Positions 11,688 to 23,087 of a stretch of DNA of 64,000 bases are shown here, piece after piece. Both the position numbers and the translations under genes were made by a program. The DNA is from Paramacrobiotus metropolitanus (Eukaryota > Tardigrada > Eutardigrada > Parachela > Macrobiotidae). Numbering within the stretch: the stretch's first letter is position 1; each line of letters starts with the position of its first letter. The stretch covers positions 372,001 through 436,000 of the forward strand of contig NW_026570278.1 in NCBI RefSeq assembly GCF_019649055.1. Direction: 5' to 3'. The notes beneath the pieces were generated by a model. It made no database searches. It was not told the DNA's origin and was given only the letters and a program-made list of their open reading frames with translations.

Positions 11688-13063
11688 TAATAGAAGCCTT
11701 ATAAAAAATTTGCAACGTAGTCTTAAACTGTACCGCGGTGCCGTGACTACGGTATTACTTAACTAATTCGATGAACTGAACCGATGACTTATAAAGTGAT
11801 CTCCGGCACTCTGTGCATTCGTCCCATGATAATAACGTGGCACAACGTCTAAGCAAACTGAACAAACAAACGTTCGCGTGTATTTTTGGTATGGACCACG
11901 ATTATGGCGTAGACAGCGTGTAATATCAGAAACGTTGAGGCTGACGGGGAAAGTCTCTGAACGTCGATACTTTGGTCGCGATTCAATTTGGGATATTTTT
12001 ATACAGTGAAACGACCGCGAACCGTAGTAACGTCACGACGTTTGTTGGATTCATCGTATTTAAATAAATGGATTTGCTGAACTACCAAAGCTCACAACGA
12101 CAGCACTTCTGCATGAATATTGAAAGTACGGAATGTGGCAGCATACCGCACACAGTGATAATATTGCAGCGCGTGCCGCAAGACATGTTACAAGATAAGT
12201 GCTTTTGCGTTCTAAATGGTTCTGGCAGCGGGTTATGTGACCAGTGAGTATGGATGTTTATTCAGTTGTAGGTTGTGGTGTCTGTGTTTAAGTGTATGCT
12301 CATCATGCGATACGTACGGGACCCGGTAGCCACTACTTAAAATGTTGACCAGCCGTACATTAGCGTAACCGCACCGCCACATTCTGCTGCAGACCAGTTA
12401 AACAAGACATTATTTCTCTAGACTGGACCGCTAAGTAAGCAATCTTTCAGCGTAATGCTTTCGGCAAAATGTCATTTAACGACATCACAAAACAGCAAAA
12501 TTCACTCAACTAATTTCTCAGTGAGCAAATGGGAGGAATCAGCAATATATCATCTAGCAAACTATCGAAATGCGGAACGAATATCAAGGAAATGACTAGT
12601 ACCCGCTCTAACCACCCTTGTCACGAAGTTTTTCGGTAGCATTTGATTTCCTGCTGCCGGTTGCCGCTGCTAAACATATACGGAAGTAAACCCAGAAATT
12701 AAAATTACTTCCTCAATCATTTATTTCCGATTTATCCTGGTAAGCGGAGCCCATGACTGAATGTGCCTTTTAGAATTGCCTGGTGGCAGATAATATACAG
12801 CTATTCGAGCCATCAGCGCACGCTTCCTACCCTGTCTTTTCTTAGACGTGAAATCTATCCTTGGGGCAATCATGTCCTGATTGTGCAAGGTTTTCCAACG
12901 AACGATATGGCTTTCAAACGTATACGCTGAATTTCAAACAGTCATCCCGAAGCGGGTAGCAATTAAAAATTAATTACCAGTTACTGCTGACGCTGCATGA
13001 CTGATTGGCACCAGAAGACAAACAGCGGTTAACCCGGAACTTCGACGCGGCAATTAGCGCCGG

Positions 13064-13071
13064 TATATAAG
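13064..13071 (+). promoter_or_regulatory. TATA box of TIL gene 1
   Basis: TATATAAG lies 101 bp upstream of the ATG in a block (CGGTATATAAGGAGATGCAA) that is the same in copy B at 22975-22994. Its conservation between the diverged duplicates supports a core promoter. Confidence 0.7.
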
Positions 13072-13171
13072 GAGATGCAACTGGGTGCGAGTGCCATTAA
13101 CTGGTATCACATTAACTTGGCAGAACTACTGTTAATTTTATCCCCTTCTTTGCCGAACTCAATTGTATACG

Positions 13172-15208
13172 ATGAAATCAGCCGCTGCTATCATCATGCT
13201 GTGGACCACCATCGCGCTGCTACTTCACCACACTGAAGCGGAGTCTGGTTACCCCGGGGTCGAATCTGGGCTCAACACAATCAACGCGGGAAATGCCATA
13301 GTCAAATCTGGGAGTGACACCGACAGGCCGACACGGAAAAAGCGGTAAGGCATGTTTATGAATTTGAAAAAATAGCGACTTGTGACCCTACAGATACGTT
13401 GAAGCACGTTTTATTGGAATGAGCTCCTTCGAAATTAGCCGGTTAGCAAAATTCTGAAGCACTTTAATTTCACGCAGTTAAAGGTTGTATCTGCTTTGGT
13501 TACAATATTGTCGTTTAAACCATACAATGTCATGTAATCGAGGGATGATGTGTTCAGGCAATTGTTCATACGCAACTGTAATTATCTTCGCGTACAACAG
13601 CGACACACAATGCGAGCAGAAACAGACGCAACAGGCTTTGAGAATGCACTAATAGCGAAGGCAGCAAAAACTGGTTTTTAAACGCGAAACTGCAAGACAG
13701 TAGAAACAGACAAGTGCTTTCTGAACTGCCCAGGTGATATGTCTGGATACATACAAATACATGATACGAAAACCAACATTTTGCACAGCCGAGTCAGATA
13801 TTTTTTACTCCGCGGTGAAAACAAAAGGGGTGGCTTAAACACAGTCGTACAAAGATTGAGAATGCTTCGTTAAATTCAGTGCGCTCACGTACAATCCATT
13901 CATTATTAGCTTTTAAAATCCGTATGCAGCGGTAGTACAGCCAGTACAAAGCGCATACAACAACGCTTTCTACGGCAGGTTCGAATCCAAAAACAATATC
14001 CAATCGACTATACTTCAAATTTTTGTGTTTGTTAATTTTGTCAACACACGCATACTTCCACAGTCACGCAGATGGTTTAATACCGGGTTTTGATATGGAA
14101 TGTTCCGCTCCGAAATACTCGTATCTCGTTATAATATGTAGAGCGTTTTGTAAGACGCACTGCTGGTCGCCTGATCTCTGTGTAAACGTATTTGTTGCAT
14201 ATGCTGTTTTAAATTCTGGCTTTTACTGCTCGTTCGACTTAAGCAGCCCGGGTGAACCGTGTCTCAGGCAGTATGTCCATATTAATCCGTATCGAGACAG
14301 TGGGATTGGATTACGTTTCCTCGGTAAAGCACGGTTTAGGGCAATGACCTTCTCAGAACTTACTCGGTTAAGCTGAAATCTGAGAGACCTTGCTTACACG
14401 CAGTTAGCGTCGTTTATGTCGTGTAAGCCCAATTCAAAACGGTCTGACACAATTAACGTTTTTTCAAATAAATCATTATCAAGTTATCATCTCGTGTGTC
14501 AGCTGCTCTTATAAGTTATAACTATATACGCTCGGAAGTTTGAGCGACATATGATGTGACCAAGAAAAAGTGCAGCGGATTTTGAGTAAACGCTTAGCGA
14601 AGACGTCGACGGCAAACGATTTTAAAACCGTGTGAAATACTTAGTGCAGCAGAAACAGACGCACATGCTGAACGGCGCAAACCTGTGTTTGACAGTTTGC
14701 GTGGATACGCGGGAGTTTAAGATGAAGCGCAGGTATCGCCAAACACAGTGCTGAACACCAATTGCGCTAGCGGTTGATTTAACCATCAACCGTGGATGGT
14801 AGCGGTTACCAACATGCGTAATCGTCAACCGTGGACGGTCGAAGCGTGGCAATATTTCGTTCTTGCCTACTGCATCCATCCACTGTTGACAGTTAAGCAT
14901 ATTGGTTATTGCTGCTGTTTATGATTTGCATTTTTTGCAGTAACTCATTAACCGACGCCCTACAAGCAATTTGGTGTGACGATCCATTAACGACACTTGG
15001 CTGTCGCGAGTGCGAGAAGTCATGCGCCAAACCCAACCCGTCGGTGTTCTGCGCTCAAGGATGCCAAAACACCTGCATCTGCAAACCGGGTCTATATGCT
15101 ACTGGCCTTCCCTCGCCTAAATGCGCGCCGCCCAATGGACCCTTACTCAACAACTGTGAAGCATCCCGCCAACTGCGTAATGGCCAAACGCAACGGCGTA
15201 AAGGCTAA
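13172..15208 (+). CDS. Secreted TIL-domain (trypsin-inhibitor-like Cys-rich) peptide, gene 1
   Basis: Two exons, 13172-13344 and 14941-15208, join in phase (2+1) across a GTAAGG...TTTTGCAG intron to give 146 residues. Residues 1-23 form a signal peptide, followed by a propeptide-like stretch ending in RKKR (55-58), a furin-type site exactly at the exon junction. The mature part carries ten cysteines (C70, 79, 82, 86, 95, 99, 103, 105, 119, 130) with the C-x-C-K-P-G core. This matches the TIL fold of Ascaris-type serine-protease inhibitors, whose reactive bond lies near C5-C6 (here AQG). The protease target is unknown. Polyadenylation signal AATAAA at 15414. Paralogues lie at 23088-25704 and 48880-50383. 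Inhibitor function is inferred; some TIL proteins have other roles. Confidence 0.8.
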
Positions 15209-16186
15209 ACGTATGCACTGCCAGAGGGCCGCGGCAACGGTATTTTTTGCGATTGTTCGATATGGAGAGCATTGCTGATTATCTATTAATTTCCTGACGG
15301 TGCTGCGCATGCACAGCCAGCCAGTGGTTACTTTGAAGTTTAAACAGAATTGGTAATTGTAATGAGTGACATCAGATTGGCATTTCTACATGCTGTGCAC
15401 CCACATTGGTGTAAATAAAAGACGGGAACTCCCTTGGAATAGCAAACTGTTTTTCGTTAAATTTTTTGCATTATTAAAATTCCACCACCTGTCGTGGAAC
15501 GCGGATTTCGCCTTTGGTTCTGAAGCTAACACTCTTAGTCATTTTTCTTACTTTAGTTTTTGAAATAAATACACACGGAAGGATACTCATTATTGTATCA
15601 CTCCCACCTTTCACACCCTGCCCAAGCAGTTTGAGATTCACTTTCAGGTATACTGCGTACCATCAAAGCGAAAGGCTTTACCGACCTTGAGGTCGTAATC
15701 CGGAAAAGTTGCGCCGTTGAGTTATTGTGTCTTCATGAGCGCTACAATCCCGGATTATCGTCAAATCTGCGCTACCGGAAGTTGTAAGCCATTCAACAAG
15801 ATGCAGGCATTGATAAGTCAGTTGAAATTACAAGCCATTTTGCTGCAGAAAATTTTCCTATGGTCACATTTTGTACTCAAGATTAACCACTCAGTAAGTC
15901 GTTTATCATACAGGCATCGGCAAAATGCCAGTCAACGATTTCACAGAACAGCGAATTACCAGTTAATTAGGTTGTCAGTGAGCAAACAGAATCAATAAGC
16001 AATATTTCAGTCAGCGGATTGTTGAGAAGCGGAAGGAAAATCAAGAAAATAAAACGTTGCTGTCCCCACCATGCTCGGCACGGCGGTTTTGGGTAAGATT
16101 CGATTTGAAGATGACGGAAGTAAAAAATTTTTAATTCCGCATCAGTAATTTTCCGTTTGTATTGAGAAGCGGAGCAGCGATTTACT

Positions 16187-16740
16187 ATTCCAAAGAGACA
16201 GCATTCCTGTCGTTGCTGACACAGCAGCGGATCATTTTCGCTGCTTCCGAACTTCATAACGGAACTGATGACACGTGAATAGTGCGGGCAGCAGTTTGCC
16301 GCCCACTGACTTTCACTTTCGCCGATTTACCGGATTGCGACTGTCGTCACCGACACTCGGATTGCACGAAATTCCTAACTGGGAGTACGACATGTACGAA
16401 TATGCAGCGAAGTTGCACTGCGTGGCTGCTAATTGGACCGCTTCTGTCTCTGGTGGCGCTCCAGCGGATTCATGCAATATGCGTTCGACGCATTTTTTAA
16501 GCACGTTAATGCTCGAAAGAAGCGCCAAGTACGGAAGCTTAGTCAATGCAGAAATTTAAAGCGGGCTTTCGTTATTGCGAAAAGCCATATACAGAGCCGT
16601 ACACGCATTTAAATTCCTGCGGCACTACCGCAGAAGAGGTACGCGAAGTTCGCCGGCTTTGTGAAGCGTTGGTTCTGCAACCTCCACGAGCCATATATAT
16701 TCCACGATCCATCCGCGATTGTTACAAAAGGGACGGAACA
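16187..16740 (+). pseudogene. Dead copy of the two-module LRR gene (copy A)
   Basis: Fragments match the intact LRR gene at 37117-39057. TTCCAAAGAGACAGC opens the region and corresponds to the start of exon 2. There follow a stretch coding HEIPNWEYDMYEYAAKLHC, which matches the end of module 1, and then the FRYCEKPYTEPYTHLN...EVRRLCEAL stretch of module 2. The central LRR part of module 1 is deleted after CGCCCACTGA, frames shift repeatedly, and the module 2 LRR and C-terminal parts are gone. Orientation is opposite to the intact gene. Copy B has the same first deletion. Confidence 0.75.
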
Positions 16741-17690
16741 CGATATTCATTATTTATTTTACTATCATATTTATATTTAAGTAAATATGTTATTATATAT
16801 CTTGCATCGAGCGCAGCGAGATGATGCTATTAAGCCTTCGTCAAGAGCATAAAATTTGTCTGACGCGACGAAGAGCGTACGTCACGCTTTTCCAATTCTA
16901 CAAAAGCAATACTATTTTCCAATGAGATGTCGATCGCTCGATGCAAGATGTGGTTAACAACCACCGCTAGTTATTACCTATTCTCGTACGGCTTCCTATA
17001 CAGAATGTGCCCATCAGTCCAAGAATATTTCAATTATGTGTATTCTACCACACGTGCTTTCTGTTCCATACTGTTGCTTGAGCCGAATCTTGGTTGTACT
17101 GATGATTTTTGAGGGGCAAAAATAATTTGCTGATTTCCACTCTTTGATCCTACAAGGTGCGTGGCAAGTATCCTGAAATCACTACTCCAGGTTAGCCGAC
17201 ATTTATAGCAAGCCAAGAGTAAGTCAACCGCGTGCTTTCTTATGAACTTTCGGGTTTAAAAGTTTACTAAGTAACACTGGGCTTACTAAGTAAAGTGAAG
17301 TTCCACGAGAATAGTAAACAGTAAACAAACAGTAAACAGGTTTTGGAGGAAAACAGTAACACCAAAATTAGACCTAACAGTAAACTGCTTCTAAAACTGG
17401 CAGTACTGTAACACAACACTGCTTGTCTCACGTGCCTATTACTCAAAATAAGGAAGCGTATCCATACCCAAATGAAATGTCCGACCGACAAAGACACGCA
17501 CGGATCCAATGGTTGCTTTGAGCACTTCATGGCACTCTCCACCGCTGCCGGTTAATGCTGATGATAAGCTCGACTCGTACACACTGACTTCAAGCGATTG
17601 CGTTTTGTAAGAACTGGCACGTCTGTTGATAAAAACTTTTGTTGCTGATATAATAATATATATGATATTATAACGTTCTGTTCATATACC
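16741..17690. other. Distal part of copy A, no gene
   Basis: AT-rich DNA shared with 27630-28430 in copy B, including the AGTAAACAGTAAACA / AAACAGTAACACC block near 17310-17370. No supported gene or RNA was seen. Copy A ends near 17655, after which copy B starts within about 45 bp. Confidence 0.5.
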
Positions 17691-19501
17691 TGCTCAATTC
17701 AAAAATTATCGGAAAATAGCGTGACCTCTGGATCGCAATAATGCGTTTTCCTGAGTTATTTACTATAGCTCGTAATAACTAAGCAGGCAGATGTATTGCC
17801 GATAAACGATTTCCTGGACAACGTTAGCAAATATTCCTGCGAAGAATATTAACTGATCAGTTAATATAATATAGTTAATATTCGTGTTCCTGATCAGTTA
17901 ATATTTGTTAATGAATTATAGATATTCTAGCGAAGCAGTTTCTGTGACGTTTTTGAAGTCCTGAATGCGCCTGATTGTGAATTTAGCATCATTAAATTTA
18001 ACGTCACACAATTTAGCGTATTTGAACCAACGTTTTCCAGCCAATCGAATTATTTTAAGTTTTCGAATATTTTAAAAGTCGCAAACTGGACATCTACACA
18101 ATCTAGAGTTCGTCTTGTTCACAACTGTCAGATTTCTACAGCCCAAGATAAGAAATTCCAGGATGCTGGTCAAACAACGTTTCCGGCCGTCTATGTAAAA
18201 CCGAAAACGAACGTCAGGCTGTTACGCCAAACCCGAGACAGAGCGGGAGTTGTAATGTGCAGACTTTCCTCAATTTAGAGAACTGTGAGCCGCAGCTGTT
18301 GCAACGCCGCTATTTGAGCCAACCGGCGTTTTGCGCGTGCCTCTTCTCCATCTGTGAAGTAAATGGGTTAAATGGTGTTACCTCCTGGCCATTTCTCGAC
18401 AAAGGGCAATGAAAAAGTTACCGTTCTGACAAATATACATTTCATCGATGTATTCGCTTGACCTCTTGATTGGTCCTCAAATATGATCTCTGCAGCAGAG
18501 CTGACAGAAGAAAACAAACAAAAATTAATTAAAAAATGCATCGTACCATTTGGAGGAACGAGATTTACTTTTTGGTGATTTACCCTGCCGCAGCAACCTG
18601 GGGCGGAAGAAGCCCGTTACCATAAGGTTGTCCGGAAGTCAAATAGTACGTATTGCGTCGCTCTCCTGATGTTTAAAGCAGCGCGACTTTAAGAAGCTCC
18701 GTTTTCTGCAAAAGTAATAAAAACCTGAATATATACGAAAAATCAAACAAAAATATATAAAATTCTGGCAAATAAGATAAAAATTAAGCGCATGAAAATG
18801 AGGTAATAGAAGCCGTACTCTTAAACTAAATGTACAGTAAAACCCCTCGTTACATAGACCCTTATATAACATTCTCCCCTTTATTAAATACGTGGTTCTG
18901 AGAACCGGACTGTTCGGTGGATTTTAACATAGGGGCAGTTCTCTATATAACGTTCACCCCTCTATAAGTATAACATACACTTGCAGACAGTATTTAACAT
19001 ACAGGTAACCCCTGCGTTACATACAGCTGGTTGAATAAGCGCAGAAAAGTTTCAAAAGAAAATTCCGGTTTCTGTTTCAAATCTGTCCAGTACCAGATCT
19101 GACAGTAAAACCAGCAAAATGGCATTGAAAATTAAAGGTTACCGGTTTATTCTGAAGCATAAACTGCCAGTAATACGGTAGCTTTTTGAAAAAGGACAGT
19201 TAGCTAGCTAAGTGAAGTTAAAATCGTGGCAAATTCCCTGTATTGTTTTGTTTCGCGCTGGCTCAGCCTAACTCCTTTGTCATGCCTTGGGAACACATGT
19301 GACTTGCCGCCGGCCGTGCACACGGCCAGATTACTTTTCGCATTCTGTTCTGATCAGTCGTGCTGACTAGCTGTTATTTTATCAGTCCGCTGATTTAGCC
19401 CTCTTGTGGTCTTCTTTTAATTTACAAGTTAACATGTACTTCGTCTTATTTTAATTACGAGAGTAATTCAGTCATCAGTCAGCAATGCCAGTCAGTCAGC
19501 A

Positions 19502-20760
19502 ATGCCTCCAGCCACCAGGAGCAGGAAAACTGCCAATAAACAGTGGAGTGCCGTCGGGAACCCTCGCAAGAAAGTGGCACCAAAAAAGCGTCTGAAAAGT
19601 GTCATAGTTCGGCCTGAGCCATCTGGATCGAGCGAGGTTCAGTTAATGGAACCTACTCTCCAATCTGTCTTTCAGCAGCAGCAAAATCATCAGCAGCATC
19701 TGGACTCACTGCTCACGATGATGGCAACTCAGCAGCCCCAAGCAATACGGCCACTGTCGCCTTCGTCAAACCTTCAGATCCAGCTGGGTGACGACTTCGG
19801 AAGAATCGTGCACCAGGTGGACTCTGCAAAGAAGGCGGATAAAGGAAAACGCAAGCGTCATCGGAAACGAGGTGAGAAAAGTGGTTCCTCATCCTCCGAA
19901 CAGGAAAGCGACAGTGACAGTTTGCCTGAGCGTAGCGTAGTGCCCCAGCGCCATGGCGACCGCCCTGATGTGTTCAGCCGCTCAGGGCCACCAATGCTCC
20001 AGCCATCTGCATCTGACCATTCGGTTCAGCAGCTGTCATCCATTCCCGACAAAAAGCTACGAAAGAAATTAATGGACCTTTCGGATTATGTGGACTTTGA
20101 TCTGCTGCTGCGGCGCAACAGTCGAAAGCCCAAGAAATTGCAGTCTAATCTATCTTTTGTGGATGGAAAGATGACTCTCACACCCGAAGATGGAAAAGTC
20201 AGAATCGACTCGTTTGAGGCGTGGGCAGGTGCCTTTTCCGTTTTGCCAGCTACCTGATCACCGTTGCACCGCAGTTAAGTTCAAAGTTTTTCAAATACCT
20301 CGCCATTATTGCCTCGTACGCCGAGCGTGACGTCCCGACCGCTAACTGGCTTGAGTATGACAGACAGTTCCGTGCATTCATGACCAGCTACAAACGGGAG
20401 TACGATCTTTGGGCGCATCAACACGAGGACACATACATCGACTGTATTCAAAATCCGCTTTGTAACACGCGTACAGAGCTGACTGATATTGCTCGCCGCG
20501 TAAAGGAGCAGAAGAAGGACGACGAATGCCGCCATTGTGGCATGACTGGGCATTTTATCAGCGGTTGCCTACTGCCAAGGAAGGGGCAACCAGGTTATGG
20601 GCAGCCCCTTCAAAACTTTCCCGCCACTGAAAAAGAGATCTGTCGCAACTTCAATTTCGGCAACTGCACGACGCCCTGCAAAGCGCCCCGGACTCATATT
20701 TGTTTGCGGTGTGGTGACTCCAGCCACCCGGCTGTCACATGCACGAAAACTGATTCCTGA
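19502..20760 (+). pseudogene. DIRS-type gag, frameshifted
   Basis: The gag frame starts at ATG 19502 and runs to a stop at 20257. The downstream part continues in another frame (20221-20760). The break lies at about 20240-20247 in CCGTTTTGCC, consistent with a one-base loss. The N-terminal part is basic and Ser-rich with Gln runs (QQQQNHQQH). The C-terminal part has two CCHC knuckles, CRHCGMTGHFISGC and CLRCGDSSHPAVTC. The shared segment WLEYDRQFR and a YVDFD motif tie it to the intact gag at 54872-56164. A programmed frameshift cannot be excluded, but no partner polymerase ORF follows. Confidence 0.75.
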
Positions 20761-20880
20761 GGTGACAGTGCCGGCGATGCGAGTTCTCTTGCATCACACC
20801 ACCGCTCTGCCGGACTGCTTGCCGCCTATTCCCATAATTTACGAGAAAGCACAAGAGCAACGATGGCCCCATCAAACTGT

Positions 20881-21440
20881 GTGCCTGACCCTGAGATCCA
20901 CCAGGCCGGACGCTGCTGATGTCATCACACTACCGCTATGTTAAACACCCCGGGCCACCAACTTGGGAACCATTACCGGGCTGGACAGATTGTTTGGGGC
21001 AGTCGGGCGGAAGCGGGTATCGGATACTCGTGCCGGTGAGGTCATCACCTGGATCCTCGATGTCGCATATGCCGCCGCGCCGCCGACCTGCACTCCCGTA
21101 AACACGTAATCTGTTCCGTCGCCACGTGCTTGTTTAGTTACATTAGCCGCTTATCGATATTGCCGCCTGACCCTGGAGGGATGTCGCCGTTAGAAGCGCT
21201 AACCAACTGCCTGACCCCGAAATCCAGCTGGACCGACGCTGGCGAAGTCGATGCCACACCGTTACATTCACCACACCGGGCCGCCTCCCATTGTGAACCC
21301 TTACCGGACGAAGTAATTTGTTTGGGGGCAGTCGGGTGGAAGTGGGGATATCGGAAGCTCGAACCGGTGAGGTCATCACCTGCACCTTCGAGTTCGCATA
21401 TGCCGCCGACCTGTTCTACCCGCAAACGCCCAATTACTTC
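20881..21440 (+). repeat. Two diverged direct copies, period about 330 bp
   Basis: Copy 1 (about 20881-21090) and copy 2 (about 21208-21416) share GTGAGGTCATCACCTG, TCGCATATGCCGCCG, GGGGCAGTCGGG and CTGACCC. They lie just 3' of the broken gag inside the TIR element. They are probably a local tandem duplication of the element's noncoding 3' part. Confidence 0.7.
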
Positions 21441-22976
21441 CGCTGTGTTTCGTACGGAATTTCCACAAGAATTTAAGGTATGCAAAACATAAGCGCTGCA
21501 GAGCCATTTTTTGGAGGAATAACATGAATTTAAAAACAAAACATTGCTTAGTTGTTATTGACCGATATATGGCCAGCCCCCCGGGGGGGGGGGGGAAGTT
21601 AATGACCGCCCCCAGGGGCAGTGCCCCTGTGTAACATACACCTCTTTACAACATTCAGAGTGCTAGAAACGGAGGGTGTATGCAGTAGCGGGATTTTACT
21701 GTATTCTTAAACTGTGCCGCGGTGCCGTGACTATGGCCTTACCTTACTTGTCCGATGAACTGAACCGATGACTTAATAAGTGGATCTCAGGCACTATGTG
21801 CATTCGTCCCATGATAATAACTAGGCACAACGCCTAATCAAACTGAACAAACAAACGTTCGCATGTTATTTTGGGTATGGACCACGATTATGGCGTAGAC
21901 TGTGTGTAATATCGGAAACGTTGCTGCTGACGGGGAATGTCACTCAACGTCGATACTTTAGTCGCGATTCAAGTTAGGATATTTTTATACATTGATACGA
22001 CCGTAAACCGTAGTGACGTCACGACGGTTTTTGTTTGTTGGATTCATCGGATTTAAATAAATGGGGATTTACTGAACTACCAAAGCTCATAACGACAGCA
22101 CCTCTGCATGAATACTGAAAGTACGGGTTATGTGACCAGTGACTGTATGGATGTTGATTCAATTGTAAGTGTGGGTTGTCTGTGTTTAAGTGTATAGTAT
22201 GTCATCAAGCGATACGTACGGGTCCAGTTAGCCACTAAGTAAAATGTTTACCAGCCGTACATTAGCGTAACCGCACCGCTACATTCTGCTGCAGCCCAGT
22301 TACACATGACAACATAATTTCTCTAGACTGGACCGCTAAGTAAGCTATCTTTCAGCGTAATGCTTTCGGCAAAACGTCACTCAACGACCACACAAAACAG
22401 CAAAATTGTCATTCAACTAATTTGTCAGTGAGCAAATGGGAGGAATCAGCAATATGTCGTCTAGAAAACTATCGAAATGCGGAACGAAGATCAAGGAAAT
22501 GACTAGTACCCAGTCTAACCACCCTTGTCACGACGTTTTTGGGTAGCATTTGATTTCCTGCTGCTTGTTGCTGCTGAACATATACGGAACATATACGGAA
22601 GTAAACCCAAAAATTAAATTTACTTCCTCATCATTTATTTTCTATTTATCCTGGTAAGTGAAGCCCGTGACTGACTGTGCTTATTAGAATTACCTGGTGG
22701 CAGATAATATACAGCTGTTCGATCCATTAGCGCACGGTTCCTACATTGTCTTTTCTTAGACGTGAAATTTGTCCTTGGGGCGATCTTGTCCTGATTGTGC
22801 AAAGTTTTCCAACGAACGATATGCATTTCAGATGTTTACGTTGAATTTTAACCAGTCATCACAAAGCGGGTAGCAATTATAAAATTAATGACCAGTTACT
22901 GCTGACACTGACAGTTACAGGCTCCATCTGACAAGCTACGGTTAACCCGGAACTTCGACGCGGCAATTATCGCCGG

Positions 22977-22984
22977 TATATAAG
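22977..22984 (+). promoter_or_regulatory. TATA box of TIL gene 2
   Basis: TATATAAG in the same sequence context as in copy A, 104 bp upstream of the ATG at 23088. Confidence 0.7.
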
Positions 22985-23087
22985 GAGATGCAACTGGGTG
23001 AGAGTGCCATTAACTGGTATCACATTAACTTGGCTGAACCATTGTTCATTAATTTTATCCCCGTCTTGCCGAGCTCATCTGTTTACG

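Larger units (their letters stand above)
10285..17655. repeat. Tandem segmental duplication, copy A
   Basis: Aligns by eye in the same orientation with 17700-28430. Matching landmarks include GCGTTTTCCTGA near the left end, TTTACCCTGCCGCAGCA, ACTGTACCGCGGTGCCGTGACTA, CGGTATATAAGGAGATGCAA, the TIL gene exons and the LRR pseudogene. The final shared block contains TGTTGATA and TGTTGCTGATA. Copy A holds a 314-bp MITE absent from B. It lacks B's 2.9-kb gag element and B's 333-bp MITE. Divergence is substantial, so the event is not recent. Confidence 0.85.
18828..21704. mobile_element. 2.9-kb element with short TIRs enclosing a broken DIRS-type gag gene
   Basis: The ends are TACAGTAAAACCCC (18833 on) and, reversed, TACAGTAAAATCCC (to 21703), resembling pogo/Tigger termini with a TA duplication. 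A 9-bp direct repeat, TCTTAAACT, lies just outside (18819-18827 and 21705-21713). Copy A has a single TCTTAAACT at this place. Inside are a gag gene (19502-20760), no RT or transposase, a diverged tandem duplication of about 330-bp period (20881-21440) and a long G run at about 21578. The combination of DNA-transposon ends with a retroelement gag is unusual. A nested insertion is an alternative. Confidence 0.65.

Noticed and set aside
11360-11704. 114-codon open frame
   Set aside because: Lies almost wholly inside the inverted arms of the 11374-11687 MITE.
20281-20553. Minus-strand hydrophobic frame in the gag element
   Set aside because: Antisense of the gag knuckle region; no independent support.
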